This document shows positions 55,089 to 64,000 of a stretch of DNA of 64,000 nucleotides, in pieces; positions within the stretch are counted from its first letter, which is position 1, and each line of letters opens with the position of its first letter. Position numbers and translations under genes: made by a program. The notes beneath the pieces were generated by a model. The model was not told where the DNA came from. It saw nothing but the letters and a program-made list of their open reading frames with translations, and did not search any database. Origin of the DNA: Spirochaetia bacterium (GTDB lineage Bacteria; Spirochaetota; Leptospiria; Leptospirales; Leptonemataceae); contig JAIOPQ010000088.1 of NCBI GenBank assembly GCA_021413825.1, positions 32,556 through 96,555 on the forward strand, in the 5' to 3' direction.

Positions 55089-55103
55089 GCGGGCTAAGCC
55101 CGC
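55089..55103. promoter_or_regulatory. hairpin in the rpsO-pnp leader
   Basis: GCGGGC-TAA-GCCCGC is a 6-bp stem in the 55-base gap upstream of pnp on the minus strand, with no T run behind it. In other bacteria the rpsO-pnp gap holds a processing site for RNase III and PNPase autocontrol; a similar role is inference. Confidence 0.5.
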
Positions 55104-55119
55104 GCGGGGGATGCAGATG

Positions 55120-55398
55120 TTATTTTCTGAGACCGAGTTTAACGATGAGATCTTTGTACTTGTCCTGGTTCTTCCCTTTCAGGTACTCCAGCATTCTTCT
55201 TCTCTGGCCAACGAGCTTGAGGAGCCCGCGACGGGATGCATGGTCCATGGTATGCGTTTTGAAATGGTCTGTCAGATCTTTGATACGTTCGGAAAGCAAT
55301 GCGATTTGAACTTCCGGAGCGCCGGTGTCCTTTTCGGTTTTGCCATATTGTTTGACGATGGTCTTCTTGCGGTCCTTCTGTTCCTGTAACTCAGTCAT
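55120..55398 (-). CDS. rpsO: 30S ribosomal protein S15
   Basis: 92 residues (family 88-90). [34 protein letters not shown] and R-R-R-M-L-E-Y-L-K are the S15 signatures. It binds 16S rRNA and nucleates the platform. Upstream of pnp as in most bacteria. Confidence 0.97.
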   Translation of the reverse strand: MTELQEQKDRKKTIVKQYGKTEKDTGAPEVQIALLSERIKDLTDHFKTHTMDHASRRGLLKLVGQRRRMLEYLKGKNQDKYKDLIVKLGLRK

Positions 55399-55487
55399 TT
55401 TCCTATTTTACTCTCTTGTTTGGGCCAGTATCGAAACAAAGCCCCTCAAGCAAAGCAAATAAATCTCTGGCGGCCCGCGCACTCTCT

Positions 55488-55582
55488 GGCCGGAAAGCCA
55501 GTTGCGTGCCTCGCCCTTCGCTCGCTGTTGCGACGCTCGGGGGCGCGGTGAAACGCTCGATGCGCGCAATCTGGCTTTCCGG
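55488..55582 (+). repeat. REP-like palindromic element, copy 1
   Basis: Ends are inverted: GGCCGGAAAGCCAGTTGCGTGC on the left and GCAATCTGGCTTTCCGG on the right. The middle is G+C-rich with CGCTC/GAGCG words. The same sequence occurs, inverted, at 57121-57216. Confidence 0.7.
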
Positions 55583-55628
55583 ATGCAACTGCGCGAACCT
55601 TGTGGCTCATTGTATTTTGATTTTGGAC

Positions 55629-55697
55629 GGGCAGATTCAGGCCTTTCTTATCCGTCGTCTATTTTCCTTCTCTGGTTTCATCTGCGTCCATCTGCGG
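55629..55697. repeat. partial copy of the CATCTGCGG element
   Basis: GGGCAGATTCAGG at the left and CATCTGCGTCCATCTGCGG at the right. Same words as at 620-714 and 52222-52305. Confidence 0.45.
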
Positions 55698-55707
55698 ATT
55701 TCCCGGC

Positions 55708-56574
55708 TCAGAGAAAAACCCGACGGACTTTATAGAGCCCGAAATCCAGCAACTCAACCCAGGCTACCGGACTGTCAGCAGAATCTACAATCCAGGCAAA
55801 CTGGCCCGATTCTGGCATTCTGAGCTTTGGCGTCTGACCGTGACCTATTGCATCACTTTCGGCGCGACTTGCAAGCACTCTGGGCCATTTTAATATTTCG
55901 TGTGGTGGGATAATGCGAGCGGTTTCCTCCACCCGCCAGCAGTCTTCATTCAATAGAAATGTTCCGATTGCGGTTCGAGTCAGGCGACTCAGGTGTACTG
56001 GAAATCCAAACTTCTGTCCAAGGTCGCGGGCAAAGGAACGAATGTAGGTTCCCCCGGATACAGCAAACTCAGCAGAAATCGCATTTGCAGAAGATCCTGT
56101 GAAACGCGCTTCGTAGATTTGAACGCTGCGCGACGGAGGAAGCTCTGTGATTCCCGTGCGGGCCCGATCAGAGTAACGTTTTCCATCTTTTTTAAGGGCA
56201 GAATACAAAGGTGGTGTTTGCACTGTGACTGCAGTCAAATCTTCAATCCATTTTGCAATCTCCACCTTCCTTGTATTTACAAAGTCGATTGCATCGCGCT
56301 CGGAGCGCTCTGCGACAGTTTCACCTTCCGGATCATGGGTTTCGGTGGAGCGACCAAATGTAAAGGTTGCCGTATAACGTTTATCGCCGTGCAAAAAGAA
56401 ATCAGAGAAGCATGTGGATTTTCCCACAATCAGAAGAACCAGGCCATCAGCAAACCGGTCAAGAGTACCTGCATGGCCAACACGATCGGCGTTGAGATGT
56501 CGCTTTAATTTTCCTACAAGCTGGGATGATCCCATTCCAGAGGGCTTGTAGGCCGGAACAAATCCACCAATCAT
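55708..56574 (-). CDS. truB: tRNA pseudouridine-55 synthase
   Basis: 288 residues. G-H-A-G-T-L-D-R-F-A-D-G-L holds the catalytic Asp; the usual P-L-A-x-G is R-F-A-D-G here. Y-x-A-x-F-x-F-G, K-D-G-K-R-Y and G-G-T-Y-I-R-S-F-A-R-D-L-G follow. Makes the T-loop pseudouridine. Overlaps rbfA by 4 bases. Confidence 0.93.
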   Translation of the reverse strand: MIGGFVPAYKPSGMGSSQLVGKLKRHLNADRVGHAGTLDRFADGLVLLIVGKSTCFSDFFLHGDKRYTATFTFGRSTETHDPEGETVAERSERDAIDFVNTRKVEIAKWIEDLTAVTVQTPPLYSALKKDGKRYSDRARTGITELPPSRSVQIYEARFTGSSANAISAEFAVSGGTYIRSFARDLGQKFGFPVHLSRLTRTAIGTFLLNEDCWRVEETARIIPPHEILKWPRVLASRAESDAIGHGQTPKLRMPESGQFAWIVDSADSPVAWVELLDFGLYKVRRVFL

Positions 56575-56933
56575 TCGGGCGGGGTCTTTTCCTTCGATGC
56601 TTTGTCAATCAGGTCAAGGATGCGATCTCCCTCTTTGATGCTAGTATCGATGCGAAAAATAAAATGCGGCGTGCTACGTAGATGCAGATCACGGCTGATC
56701 TGAGATTGAAACTGACCTGCAAGTCGGCGAAGCGCCTGCATAGTGTCGCGATTCTCCTCGTCCGAGCCAAAGGGAGATACAAAGAAAATTGCCTCCGAAA
56801 GGTCTGGCCTGAGTTCCACTCGAGTAACAGAAACAAGGCCAATGCCGTCTGCTTTAGCCTTGCGTTTTTGAATCGTCAGTGCCATTTCGCGCACAAGCGC
56901 GGATTCAAGTTTCTTTTGTCGAATATCGTTCAT
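56571..56933 (-). CDS. rbfA: ribosome-binding factor A
   Basis: 120 residues of KH-like fold: R-Q-K-K-L-E-S-A-L-V-R-E, V-S-V-T-R-V-E-L-R-P-D-L-S-E-A-I-F-F-V and L-R-S-T-P-H-F-I-F-R-I-D-T-S-I. Needed for 16S 5'-end maturation. Follows infB after a 310-bp gap with a REP-like element. Confidence 0.92.
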   Translation of the reverse strand: MNDIRQKKLESALVREMALTIQKRKAKADGIGLVSVTRVELRPDLSEAIFFVSPFGSDEENRDTMQALRRLAGQFQSQISRDLHLRSTPHFIFRIDTSIKEGDRILDLIDKASKEKTPPE

Positions 56934-57243
56934 TGGTTAGCCTGGTGCAATGAATGATCTGTAAGAACCGCATTCATCCTTTTTCTCGCGGTAGAACCAT
57001 TCAAAAATACAAAAAACGTCAAAGCATCCTCATATGAAAGCACTAATCGGAAAGCAAAGCGGCTCCTGGGCATTCTGGAGAAGCAGACCCCGTTCGCGAG
57101 AAGGCAAAAGCGGATTTTATCCGGGAAGGCAGATTGCGTGTTTCGAGCGCAACCGGCGCGTCCGGAGCGTCCGCAACGGCGGAGCGACGGCGAAGCACGC
57201 AACTGACTTTCCGGCCACAAAACCGCAGGGCCGCCCGAGCGAA
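56934..57243. other. 310-bp gap between infB and rbfA
   Basis: No gene. The REP-like copy 2 fills 57121-57216. The rest carries no recognised signal. The gap interrupts a normally tight infB-rbfA junction. Confidence 0.6.
57121..57216 (-). repeat. REP-like palindromic element, copy 2
   Basis: On the minus strand it reads GGCCGGAAAGTCAGTTGCGTGC, then CGCTCGAAACACGCAATCTGCC. It aligns along its length with the copy at 55488-55582, with small indels in the middle. Confidence 0.7.
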
Positions 57244-59700
57244 TTAGAGCTTACGCGCCACTTCTTTGACTTCGAATCCTTCGATGATATCGCCTTCGCG
57301 CACATCGTTGTACCCTTCAATCGCCATACCGCATTCGTAACCTTCTGCAACCTCTGCTGCATCGTCTTTGCCACGACGCAAGCTCTTGAGGTTACCTGTG
57401 TAGATCACAACGCCGTCACGGATTAGACGCGCTTTGTTCGATTTCTTCATCTTGCCAGAGATGATCATGCAACCTGCAATATTTCCAAGTCTGGAGATCT
57501 TGAACAATGCGCGAATCTCTGCACGTCCTGTAATCTCTTCGACTTTGTCCGGTTCGAGCATGCCTTCCATAGCGGCACGAATCTCTTCGATTACGTTGTA
57601 GATTACATTGTAGTACTTGATCTCGACGAGGTTCTTCTCTGCCAGATCTGCTGCACGTGGCGTTGCACGAATCTGGAAGCCAACGATGATTGCGTTGGAT
57701 GCAGATGCTAGCGTAACGTCCGATTCGCTGATTGCACCGGTTGCGCCAAAAATAACACGAACCTTGACATCGTCTGTGCTCAGTTTGAGTAGACCATCGC
57801 GGATTGCTTCCACAGATCCTTGCACGTCTGCTTTGATGATGACCTTGACTTCTTTGTGATCCTGAATCCAGGTCTTGAGATCGCCAAGCGTTGGCTGAAC
57901 CCGTTCGACTGCATCCGAGATCTGTTTGAAATGCTGGCGTTTGGAAGCAATTTCGCGACCATACTTTTCATTGATAACTGAGGTGAACGGATCGCCCGCT
58001 TCCGGAACTCCGTCTATACCTGTAATTTCAATTGGCGTTGCAGGACCAGCTTCAGCCACTTTGTGACCAAAGCTATCGAACATGGCACGCACACGACCGG
58101 AGAATACACCGACAACGTACGGATCTCCTTCGCGAAGCGTTCCTTTTTGAATTAGAACGGTAGCTACCGGACCTTTTCCTGGATCGATTCGAGCTTCAAC
58201 CACACGACCCACAGCACGCAGCGTTGGGTTAGCCGTAAGAGCAAGAATGTCAGCTTGCAGCAGAATCATTTCAAGTAGATGATCGATTCCAATGTTTGCC
58301 TTGGCTGAAATTTCACAGAAGATTGTCTGGCCGCCCCAGTCTTCTGATTGAAGACCATGGGTTGCGAGTGATTGCTTAAGTTTCTCAACATTTGCAGTTG
58401 GGAGATCAATCTTGTTTACTGCAACGATGATTGGAACTTTTGCTTCCTGCGCATGCGTAATAGCTTCAACGGTTTGTTCTTTGACGCCGTCGTCTGCCGC
58501 AACTACCAGTACTACAATGTCCGTAATGGCCGCACCACGAGCACGCATTGCCGTAAAGGCTTCGTGACCTGGCGTATCCAGGAAGGTAATCTTTTTGCCA
58601 CTGGCTGTTGTAACTTGATACGCACCAATGTGCTGTGTGATGGCTCCCGCCTCTGTTGCAACAACGTTCGTTTTACGAATTGTATCGAGCAGACGCGTTT
58701 TACCATGATCAACGTGACCCATGATGGTAACGACTGGAGGCCTTGGTGTGCGATCCTCTTCGCGCGATTCCTCATCTTGAATGACAGTCTCTTCATAGAG
58801 AGAAACTACTTTGACTTCGCATCCAAATTCACCCGCAAGAAGCGTGGCTGTATCAGAATCAATCACCTTGTTGATGGTTACCATCTCGCCCATTTTCATG
58901 AGACGGCTGATTACATCGCCAGGCTTGAGATTGAGCTTTTTGGCAAGCTCACCCACCTGGATGCTTTCCATAATTTCAATTAACTTTGGAACGGTTGTGC
59001 CAGACTCAGCTTTCTTCTTCCGCTCAATGCGGTTGTACATCTTCTGGATGCGTTGTTCTGCTTCTTCTGCGCGACGACGTTCTGGACTGATTGGACCTCG
59101 ACGAACAGGGCCCGGTGCCTTACGCTGAACGGGCGTTGCTCCGCCTTGCTGCGCTTTACGTACTGTTTCTAATAATGAATCGAATGGGGTTCCGCCCTGT
59201 GCTGGCCTTGGCCCACGATTTCCGCCAGGCCCTGCTGGACGTTGACCTTGATAGCCACCTGTTCCAGTTCCGCCTTGCGGGCGCTGACCCTGGTAACCGC
59301 CTGTGCCAGTTCCACCCTGCGGACGCTGACCTTGATAGCCACCCGTGCCAGTTCCACCCTGCGGACGCTGACCCTGGTAGCCGCCCGTGCCAGTTCCACC
59401 CTGCGGACGCTGACCCTGGTAGCCGCCTGTTCCGGTTCCGCCTTGCGGACGGGGTGGTTGTGAACCCGTTCCTTCTGGGCGTGGGTTGGGCGCACTCTGA
59501 GTAGGATTTCCTGTTTGAGGCGGCGTAGTCGTTTGCGCTGGCGCCCCAGTTACGGGCCGCGCAGGCTGAGCAGTACGCTCTGGCTTTTTCTCCGCTTTAT
59601 TGGAGAACGTATCCGAAATATCACGCGCCTTCTGGGATTCTACCAGAGGCTTCTTAATGGTAATTTTCTTTTTTACCGGCTGACTCTTATTCTCTGGCAT
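57244..59700 (-). CDS. infB: translation initiation factor IF-2
   Basis: 818 residues. The N-terminal domain is short and low in complexity with five 14-residue repeats ([14 protein letters not shown]). The IF2_N helix bundle is near 250. The GTPase has [10 protein letters not shown] near 325, D-T-P-G-H-E-A-F and N-K-I-D. Domains II-IV follow with the C2 fMet-tRNA site. It brings fMet-tRNA to the 30S subunit. Eight bases follow nusA. Confidence 0.96.
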   Translation of the reverse strand: MPENKSQPVKKKITIKKPLVESQKARDISDTFSNKAEKKPERTAQPARPVTGAPAQTTTPPQTGNPTQSAPNPRPEGTGSQPPRPQGGTGTGGYQGQRPQGGTGTGGYQGQRPQGGTGTGGYQGQRPQGGTGTGGYQGQRPQGGTGTGGYQGQRPAGPGGNRGPRPAQGGTPFDSLLETVRKAQQGGATPVQRKAPGPVRRGPISPERRRAEEAEQRIQKMYNRIERKKKAESGTTVPKLIEIMESIQVGELAKKLNLKPGDVISRLMKMGEMVTINKVIDSDTATLLAGEFGCEVKVVSLYEETVIQDEESREEDRTPRPPVVTIMGHVDHGKTRLLDTIRKTNVVATEAGAITQHIGAYQVTTASGKKITFLDTPGHEAFTAMRARGAAITDIVVLVVAADDGVKEQTVEAITHAQEAKVPIIVAVNKIDLPTANVEKLKQSLATHGLQSEDWGGQTIFCEISAKANIGIDHLLEMILLQADILALTANPTLRAVGRVVEARIDPGKGPVATVLIQKGTLREGDPYVVGVFSGRVRAMFDSFGHKVAEAGPATPIEITGIDGVPEAGDPFTSVINEKYGREIASKRQHFKQISDAVERVQPTLGDLKTWIQDHKEVKVIIKADVQGSVEAIRDGLLKLSTDDVKVRVIFGATGAISESDVTLASASNAIIVGFQIRATPRAADLAEKNLVEIKYYNVIYNVIEEIRAAMEGMLEPDKVEEITGRAEIRALFKISRLGNIAGCMIISGKMKKSNKARLIRDGVVIYTGNLKSLRRGKDDAAEVAEGYECGMAIEGYNDVREGDIIEGFEVKEVARKL
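59240..59449. repeat. infB: 42-bp tandem repeat, five copies, inside infB
   Basis: Five in-frame units of 42 bp (59240-59449). They differ by third-base changes, for example TTGATAGCC against CTGGTAGCC. Each encodes [14 protein letters not shown]. Confidence 0.9.
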
Positions 59701-59708
59701 CTAATCCC

Positions 59709-61061
59709 TTACTCCGTAACCTCTACAACTTCTGCCACTATCTTCTGCACGTGCAGGGCAGTGACCGCACCAAGGATTCTTTCCAGATCATCCTTGTCGG
59801 TCTCGACCAGTTGTTCCACGCTCTTAATTCCAGCTGCTTCCAGCAATGAATTGATACGCGGAGACAGATCCGGCAATTCAGAAAGGGGTGTGTATTCTTC
59901 CTCGGGCTCAACCGGAGTTGGGTTAAACAACTGCTCCAGTTTAGCTCTGGCCTCAGGAGAAGCCATCTCCTCATTGAACTGCGACAGGGTCTTCACGGTC
60001 AGCTTATAGCCTGATAGCTGGGAGGCAAGCCTTACATTCTGCCCGCCATTGCCAATGGCCTTGCTTTGCTGATCGTCCGGAACCAGAACGAGAGCTTCGC
60101 GCGTTGAAGGATCAGCTCGAACTTCCGTAACGGTTGCAGGCGACATGGCGCTTGCGATGATATCGCTTGAGTTTCCAGTATCGTTTACTATGTCGATGCG
60201 CTCATTGCCAAGCTCGCGCACAACGGATTGAATGCGAACGCCACGCACGCCCACACAGGCGCCCACTGGATCTACATCAGATCGATTGGATCTAACCAGG
60301 ATTTTTGTGCGATAGCCTGAATAACGGGCAATTCCAACGATTTCCACGACGCCGTCATAGATTTCCGGAATTTCCATCTCGAAGAGCTTTTTAACAAAGT
60401 CACCGGAGGCACGCGAAAGCGTCACAAACGGTCCCGGCTCACGCGTCTTCTCCCGGCGTAGTTCAACAATCTTAACCACTGCTTTTACACGATCGCCTGG
60501 TCTGAATTTTTCATTTGGAATTTGTTCGCGCCTGGGCATTACACCTTCAAGTTTCCCAAGATCGACATACATCAGATCCTTGTCTCTCCAGCGCAGGAAG
60601 TAACCGTTTACCAGCTCACCTTCTTTGCTTTTAAACTCATTATACAGAATTTCGCGTTCCAGTTCTTTCAAGCGCTGCAAAAGAATCTGACGGACGTTGG
60701 TTGCTCCAATGCGTGAAAACTCGAATGGATTTTCTTTAACTTCGAGCACATCGCCGTCTTTGATATCGGCTTGAATTTTTTGCGCTTCAGCAAGGGAAAT
60801 TTCCTGAGCGGGATTTAAGACAGGTGCGACTACTTTGCGTCTGCAGATTACGGAAATTTCCGGAGTTTCGCGATCGAGAATTACTTCAAGGTTTGCGTCC
60901 ATTCCGTATTTTTTCTGGTAGGCAGTAATCAAACTTCCCTTGAAAACTTCTACGACTTCGTCGCGCGAAAGACCCTTCTCTGTAGAGATCTCTGCCAGCA
61001 GATCGAAGAAGGCCCGGATATCAGGCTCTTGCGTTGTCTTTTTTTTAGTAACTCTTGCCAT
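59709..61061 (-). CDS. nusA: transcription termination/antitermination factor NusA
   Basis: 450 residues. The N-terminal RNA-polymerase domain, S1 domain (about 130-200; E-G-V-M-P-R-R-E-Q-I-P) and two KH domains (G-A-C-V-G-V-R-G-V-R-I-Q, G-N-G-G-Q-N-V-R-L-A) are followed by a C-terminal helix-hairpin-helix region (I-N-S-L-L-E-A-A-G-I-K-S-V-E-Q-L). One base after rimP. Confidence 0.95.
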   Translation of the reverse strand: MARVTKKKTTQEPDIRAFFDLLAEISTEKGLSRDEVVEVFKGSLITAYQKKYGMDANLEVILDRETPEISVICRRKVVAPVLNPAQEISLAEAQKIQADIKDGDVLEVKENPFEFSRIGATNVRQILLQRLKELEREILYNEFKSKEGELVNGYFLRWRDKDLMYVDLGKLEGVMPRREQIPNEKFRPGDRVKAVVKIVELRREKTREPGPFVTLSRASGDFVKKLFEMEIPEIYDGVVEIVGIARYSGYRTKILVRSNRSDVDPVGACVGVRGVRIQSVVRELGNERIDIVNDTGNSSDIIASAMSPATVTEVRADPSTREALVLVPDDQQSKAIGNGGQNVRLASQLSGYKLTVKTLSQFNEEMASPEARAKLEQLFNPTPVEPEEEYTPLSELPDLSPRINSLLEAAGIKSVEQLVETDKDDLERILGAVTALHVQKIVAEVVEVTE

Positions 61062-61062
61062 A

Positions 61063-61632
61063 TTAAAAATCCAGAAATAAATTTGCCTTTTGAATCTCCG
61101 AGGCCATGAGCCTCAAAGTCTGCGGCTTCTTTTTTCCTTTCCTTCTCCTGGACACATACGTTTCAAAAACATACGATCCGTCTTCTTGCTTCCCCTGGCA
61201 GACAACAACGGCTGTCTCCAGTTTGCCCTCTACATTCTTGTAGAGAACTTTGATCGCTGGTCCGAGGAATCGTTCTAATTCCTGGGGCAGCCTGAGCTCC
61301 CGCTCTGCTCCAGCTGAGGACACTTCGAGCGTGTAATTTTCTTCAGTCAGCCCGACAGGAATGCCGGGGTTGTTTGCTCTGACCGCTTCATCAATGCAAG
61401 CTGTCAGTCGAACTGAATACTCTTCGCACTCACCTACGGTTACGGAACCGAGGGGATGCTCAAGTCCATCCAATTCAATCTGAATGGCAAAGCCATGCCT
61501 GGCTGGTTGGATCTTAGCGCTGAAGATTCCCAATCCAGGCCTGAGGGCTTGCGAAGCCAGTTCCGTTATGTTCCCGGTGCCCGTGACCAAAAAAAAAAGC
61601 GGGTTTTTCCGCGACTGGCGGAAAGGTCCCAC
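61063..61632 (-). CDS. rimP: ribosome maturation factor RimP
   Basis: 189 residues at most; first of the nusA operon. Y-T-L-E-V-S-S-A-G-A-E-R-E-L (the S-P-G-x-x-R-x-L block, with Ala for Pro) and a C-terminal SH3-like part (G-P-A-I-K-V-L-Y-K). Needed for 30S maturation. The start is uncertain: GTG at 61632, with a possible later TTG at 61590. Confidence 0.85.
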   Translation of the reverse strand: MGPFRQSRKNPLFFLVTGTGNITELASQALRPGLGIFSAKIQPARHGFAIQIELDGLEHPLGSVTVGECEEYSVRLTACIDEAVRANNPGIPVGLTEENYTLEVSSAGAERELRLPQELERFLGPAIKVLYKNVEGKLETAVVVCQGKQEDGSYVFETYVSRRRKGKKKPQTLRLMASEIQKANLFLDF

Positions 61633-61776
61633 TTCCTCAGCGCCAAAAATGCCTGACAGGCGTGTGCCGTCAACTCTGAAATCGGATTGTGGTCTGCTTG
61701 TTCTTTCGAACTGGACCGCCCGTTAATTTTCGGGACGGAAACGGATTTTGTCCGTCACTATAAAGGCATGCAAAAG

Positions 61777-62868
61777 ATGAAACGAATGGTGATAGCGCTG
61801 GCCTTTGGGACTCTTCTTGCCCCGGGCTGCGCACGGTCGTTTGGCGACTCGAATTCCTCCGATCAAGTGTTCGCGCTCATGGTTTCAACGTACTTGACCC
61901 AAAACCGCCCTCGTTTTGCGTATGCAGCCAACGAAAGCGCAAACACCGTCTCTATGTACAGAGTCGAGTCCAGCGGTTTGTTGAGCCCGCTTGGAACTGT
62001 AGCATCATCCTCGCCTAGCACCGTTACAGTAGATCCGTCCGGCCGATTTGCATTTGTTTCCAACAACACTCCTTCGCAGTTTTCGACGTTTACAATTGAC
62101 TCAAATACCGGAATGCTAAGTGCTCTGGGTATAAGCGCAACGGGCGCCAATCCGCAGGGATCTGCCGTGGATGTTACAGGGAGCTTTTTTTACCTGGTCA
62201 ATCAGACAGCAGCAACCGTATCGATGTACAGAATAAATAGCGGAGCTTTGCCTACAGCAAATGGAACGATCGCTACGGGCACAGGCCCCGTGCGAGTTGC
62301 AATCGATCCGAAAAGCCGCTTTGCATTTGCAACGAATTTCACAGGCAATTCGATTTCGCTCTACACAATGAATGCGAGTACTGGAAGTCTAACTGCGAAC
62401 GGGACGCAGGCAAGTGTATTTGGTGCTGCGGGAATTTGTATCGATTCTACGGGTAGGTTCTTGTTTGCGAATTCAAACGGTGGTGCACTTGTATCATCGG
62501 CGAGCATCAACCAGGGCACAGGAACTCTTACGATTGTAAATTCAGTCGCAACAGGTAACGCTCCGCTGGAACTTGCCATCCATCCAAGCAATCGGTTTCT
62601 GTATTCAGCTAACAACACAGCGGGAACGGTTTCTATTACAAGCGTGGATACGACTACGGGATTCTTAACTCCTGTGGGATCTGTTGCAGCTGGAACCAAC
62701 CCTTTTGGAGTCAGAATGCATCCAACAGGGGCATTCCTCTACGTGGCTAACACTGGTTCTCTGGATATTTCTATGTTTGCAATCGATCAAACGACTGGCG
62801 GGCTTACGTCACTCGGCAGCGTTCCCACGGGAGCCGGAGCTAAGAGCATTGCGATCGCATCCTTTTAG
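61777..62868 (+). CDS. beta-propeller lipoprotein (lactonase-like/YVTN type)
   Basis: 363 residues from the ATG giving a lipobox (L-L-A-P-G-C near 18); the frame is open to 61687. Seven or so repeats of about 45-50 residues carry V-D-P-S-G-R-F-A-F-V-S-N, I-D-P-K-S-R-F-A-F-A-T-N, I-H-P-S-N-R-F-L-Y-S-A-N. This is the blade form of 6-phosphogluconolactonase-like propellers. Enzyme activity is not implied; many surface members only bind. Confidence 0.85.
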   Translation: MKRMVIALAFGTLLAPGCARSFGDSNSSDQVFALMVSTYLTQNRPRFAYAANESANTVSMYRVESSGLLSPLGTVASSSPSTVTVDPSGRFAFVSNNTPSQFSTFTIDSNTGMLSALGISATGANPQGSAVDVTGSFFYLVNQTAATVSMYRINSGALPTANGTIATGTGPVRVAIDPKSRFAFATNFTGNSISLYTMNASTGSLTANGTQASVFGAAGICIDSTGRFLFANSNGGALVSSASINQGTGTLTIVNSVATGNAPLELAIHPSNRFLYSANNTAGTVSITSVDTTTGFLTPVGSVAAGTNPFGVRMHPTGAFLYVANTGSLDISMFAIDQTTGGLTSLGSVPTGAGAKSIAIASF

Positions 62869-62942
62869 GAGCATCCGGGGATGAACTCCATCGCAGTGTG
62901 GTTTTGCTTGACCAGCTTACGATCTCGCATTCATCGTGGCGC

Positions 62943-64000
62943 ATGCGTACAAGATCAATCGAGGCCTTACTCAAGGTGTCGCTTCTTATTTCCGTTTTCG
63001 TCACCTATGAAATTGTAGCAGAAAAAAGTTCACCCAACGCTGAAGCATATCTGCGGCAAGTCCGTTCCAGTCCCGCAGCCCTGCGCACTTTTTTGCGGCG
63101 AATGCCCAAGGGTGCTGAGCTGCACACTCACCTGTCTGGAACGCCAGGACCGGATAGACTATTACAACTTGCAGCAACAGCAAAAACAGTTAAGTACTTC
63201 GTAAGTCTCCCCATAAAAGCAGAAGCAACCGAAGATCCAACCGCATACGCTTTCTCTGCATATCCAACAACAACACAGCAACCTCCAGCAAATCCCAAAC
63301 TAAAATACGTAACACCGGACGCATTGTTAAAGTCGTCAGAATATAAAGCGCACCTGGCTGAGTTCCGTCAGGCGAACTTGATCAACTCGCATGATGCAAA
63401 ACCACTGGCCACATTCTATGCAACTACCTTTCAGCGCAGGGGTGCAGTTGTAAACAATCGTGAAATGCTTCCGCTCATGCTCGTGGATGAAATCAAACAG
63501 GCCAGGCGCCATCGTTTGAGCTATCTTGAAATGCAACTCAACCCTTTCCCGGCCGATCCTACACTTAAGTCCGCAGAGAATGAGCGGGCTATGAATGTCA
63601 CAAGCGCTCGTGAGTTTTTGCAGACGTTAGTAGATACTGTTGAACAGGAAAACAAAACAGCCCCGGCCCATCAGCAGGTCCAGGTACGATTTATCCTGGC
63701 ATTTCTTAGAACCAGTCCGCGCATTCTAACTCAGCTTCCAATTGCTTTTGAAATTGCATCCGCTAAAGATTCTGTGGGCCAGGCTATTGCCGGTATCAAC
63801 CTCGTTGGCAACGAATATTCTGAAGATCTTAAGGCGGGCCAGTTTATTGCCGGACCGGAAAACATGCGCGATTACCTGCTAACGTTAAAACGGACATATC
63901 CACGGGTGCATATCGCTTTGCACGCCGGGGAAATCACAGCCTGGGACTGGCATATCCGTGACTCGGCACTTTCTGGAGCTGAACGCATTGGGCATGCAGT
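62943..64000 (+). CDS. secreted adenosine-deaminase-like metallohydrolase, 5' part
   Basis: The frame stays open to the window end (352 codons). A signal peptide (residues 8-25, V-S-L-L-I-S-V-F-V) precedes the deaminase fold. The metal pair H-T-H-L-S-G is near residue 60. A long insert follows (F-S-A-Y-P-T-T-T-Q-Q-P-P). Then I-A-L-H-A-G-E-I-T-A-W and R-I-G-H-A hold the catalytic Glu and further ligands. It is longer than cytosolic adenosine deaminase (about 340). The 3' end and the final D-D ligand lie outside. Confidence 0.82.
   Translation, partial: MRTRSIEALLKVSLLISVFVTYEIVAEKSSPNAEAYLRQVRSSPAALRTFLRRMPKGAELHTHLSGTPGPDRLLQLAATAKTVKYFVSLPIKAEATEDPTAYAFSAYPTTTQQPPANPKLKYVTPDALLKSSEYKAHLAEFRQANLINSHDAKPLATFYATTFQRRGAVVNNREMLPLMLVDEIKQARRHRLSYLEMQLNPFPADPTLKSAENERAMNVTSAREFLQTLVDTVEQENKTAPAHQQVQVRFILAFLRTSPRILTQLPIAFEIASAKDSVGQAIAGINLVGNEYSEDLKAGQFIAGPENMRDYLLTLKRTYPRVHIALHAGEITAWDWHIRDSALSGAERIGHA

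Larger units (their letters stand above)
55399..55707. other. 309-bp gap between rpsO and truB
   Basis: No gene. It holds the REP-like palindrome at 55488-55582 and a half element of the CATCTGCGG family at 55629-55697. The first 90 bases next to rpsO carry its start signals only. Confidence 0.6.

Noticed and set aside
59240..59449. Regular repeats as a CRISPR array
   Set aside because: Units are contiguous with no unique spacers and are in frame within infB.
61580..61600. Poly-A run as a programmed slippage site in rimP
   Set aside because: It lies in the uncertain start region, ahead of the conserved domain; no second frame of interest follows.

Overview
The window reads as chromosomal DNA of a diderm spirochaete of the order Leptospirales, outside the AT-rich core of Leptospira (roughly half G+C; Leptonema- or Turneriella-like, or an uncultured relative). 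This rests on many short secreted lipoproteins of the TRL-like kind, a stand-alone FliH, a bactofilin, an M23/TPR protease and the cluster ftsK-lolA-rodZ-rimO-pgsA-trpD-yajC-secD-secF. The placement is inference from gene content. Layout: 1-537 is the end of an AXE1-type esterase whose catalytic Ser and His are replaced. 869-6648 (+) holds an unusual S18 gene followed by sucA-sucB-lpdA. 6805-13217 is accessory DNA in which three genes are damaged: an AlbA_2 gene split by one base, a DUF4256 gene with an internal deletion, and rsmE, whose SAM-binding knot is deleted so that it reads into maf. An ArsR-AHSA1-DoxX operon lies between. 13279-14945 has three tRNA genes and a GAF-GGDEF cyclase. 14951-16647 has a PlsC-like acyltransferase divergent from an AsmA-like protein. 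16644-25638 is an envelope island: an operon of an Lnb/DUF4105 thiol-acyltransferase-like membrane protein plus two tandem paralogous lipoproteins, then eleven small lipoproteins, at least six TRL-like, and one small secreted protein. 25699-32971 is mixed: fliH, enoyl-CoA hydratase, dcd, cysE, an aldo/keto reductase, a detached adenylate-cyclase tail, bactofilin, a glycosyltransferase and hfq. 33013-49549 (-) is a long co-directional cluster running ftsK, lolA, rodZ, rimO, pgsA, trpD, yajC, a Pro-rich membrane protein, secD, secF, ribD, uvrD/pcrA, a small secreted protein, cysQ and a lipoprotein, with several 4-base overlaps. 49759-50740 (+) is a MarR regulator and a DUF4442 protein. 50768-52192 (-) is an M23 peptidase. 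52338-61632 (-) is the classical translation cluster rimP-nusA-infB-rbfA-truB-rpsO-pnp, with dut behind it. 61777-64000 (+) is a beta-propeller lipoprotein and the start of a secreted adenosine-deaminase-like protein cut by the window edge. Two intergenic repeat families stand out. One is a dispersed inverted repeat built on CCACAGATG/CATCTGTGG words (at least five sites). The other is a REP-like palindromic element of about 95 bp present twice in opposite orientation inside the translation cluster. No CRISPR array, transposase, prophage, rRNA or replication origin was seen.
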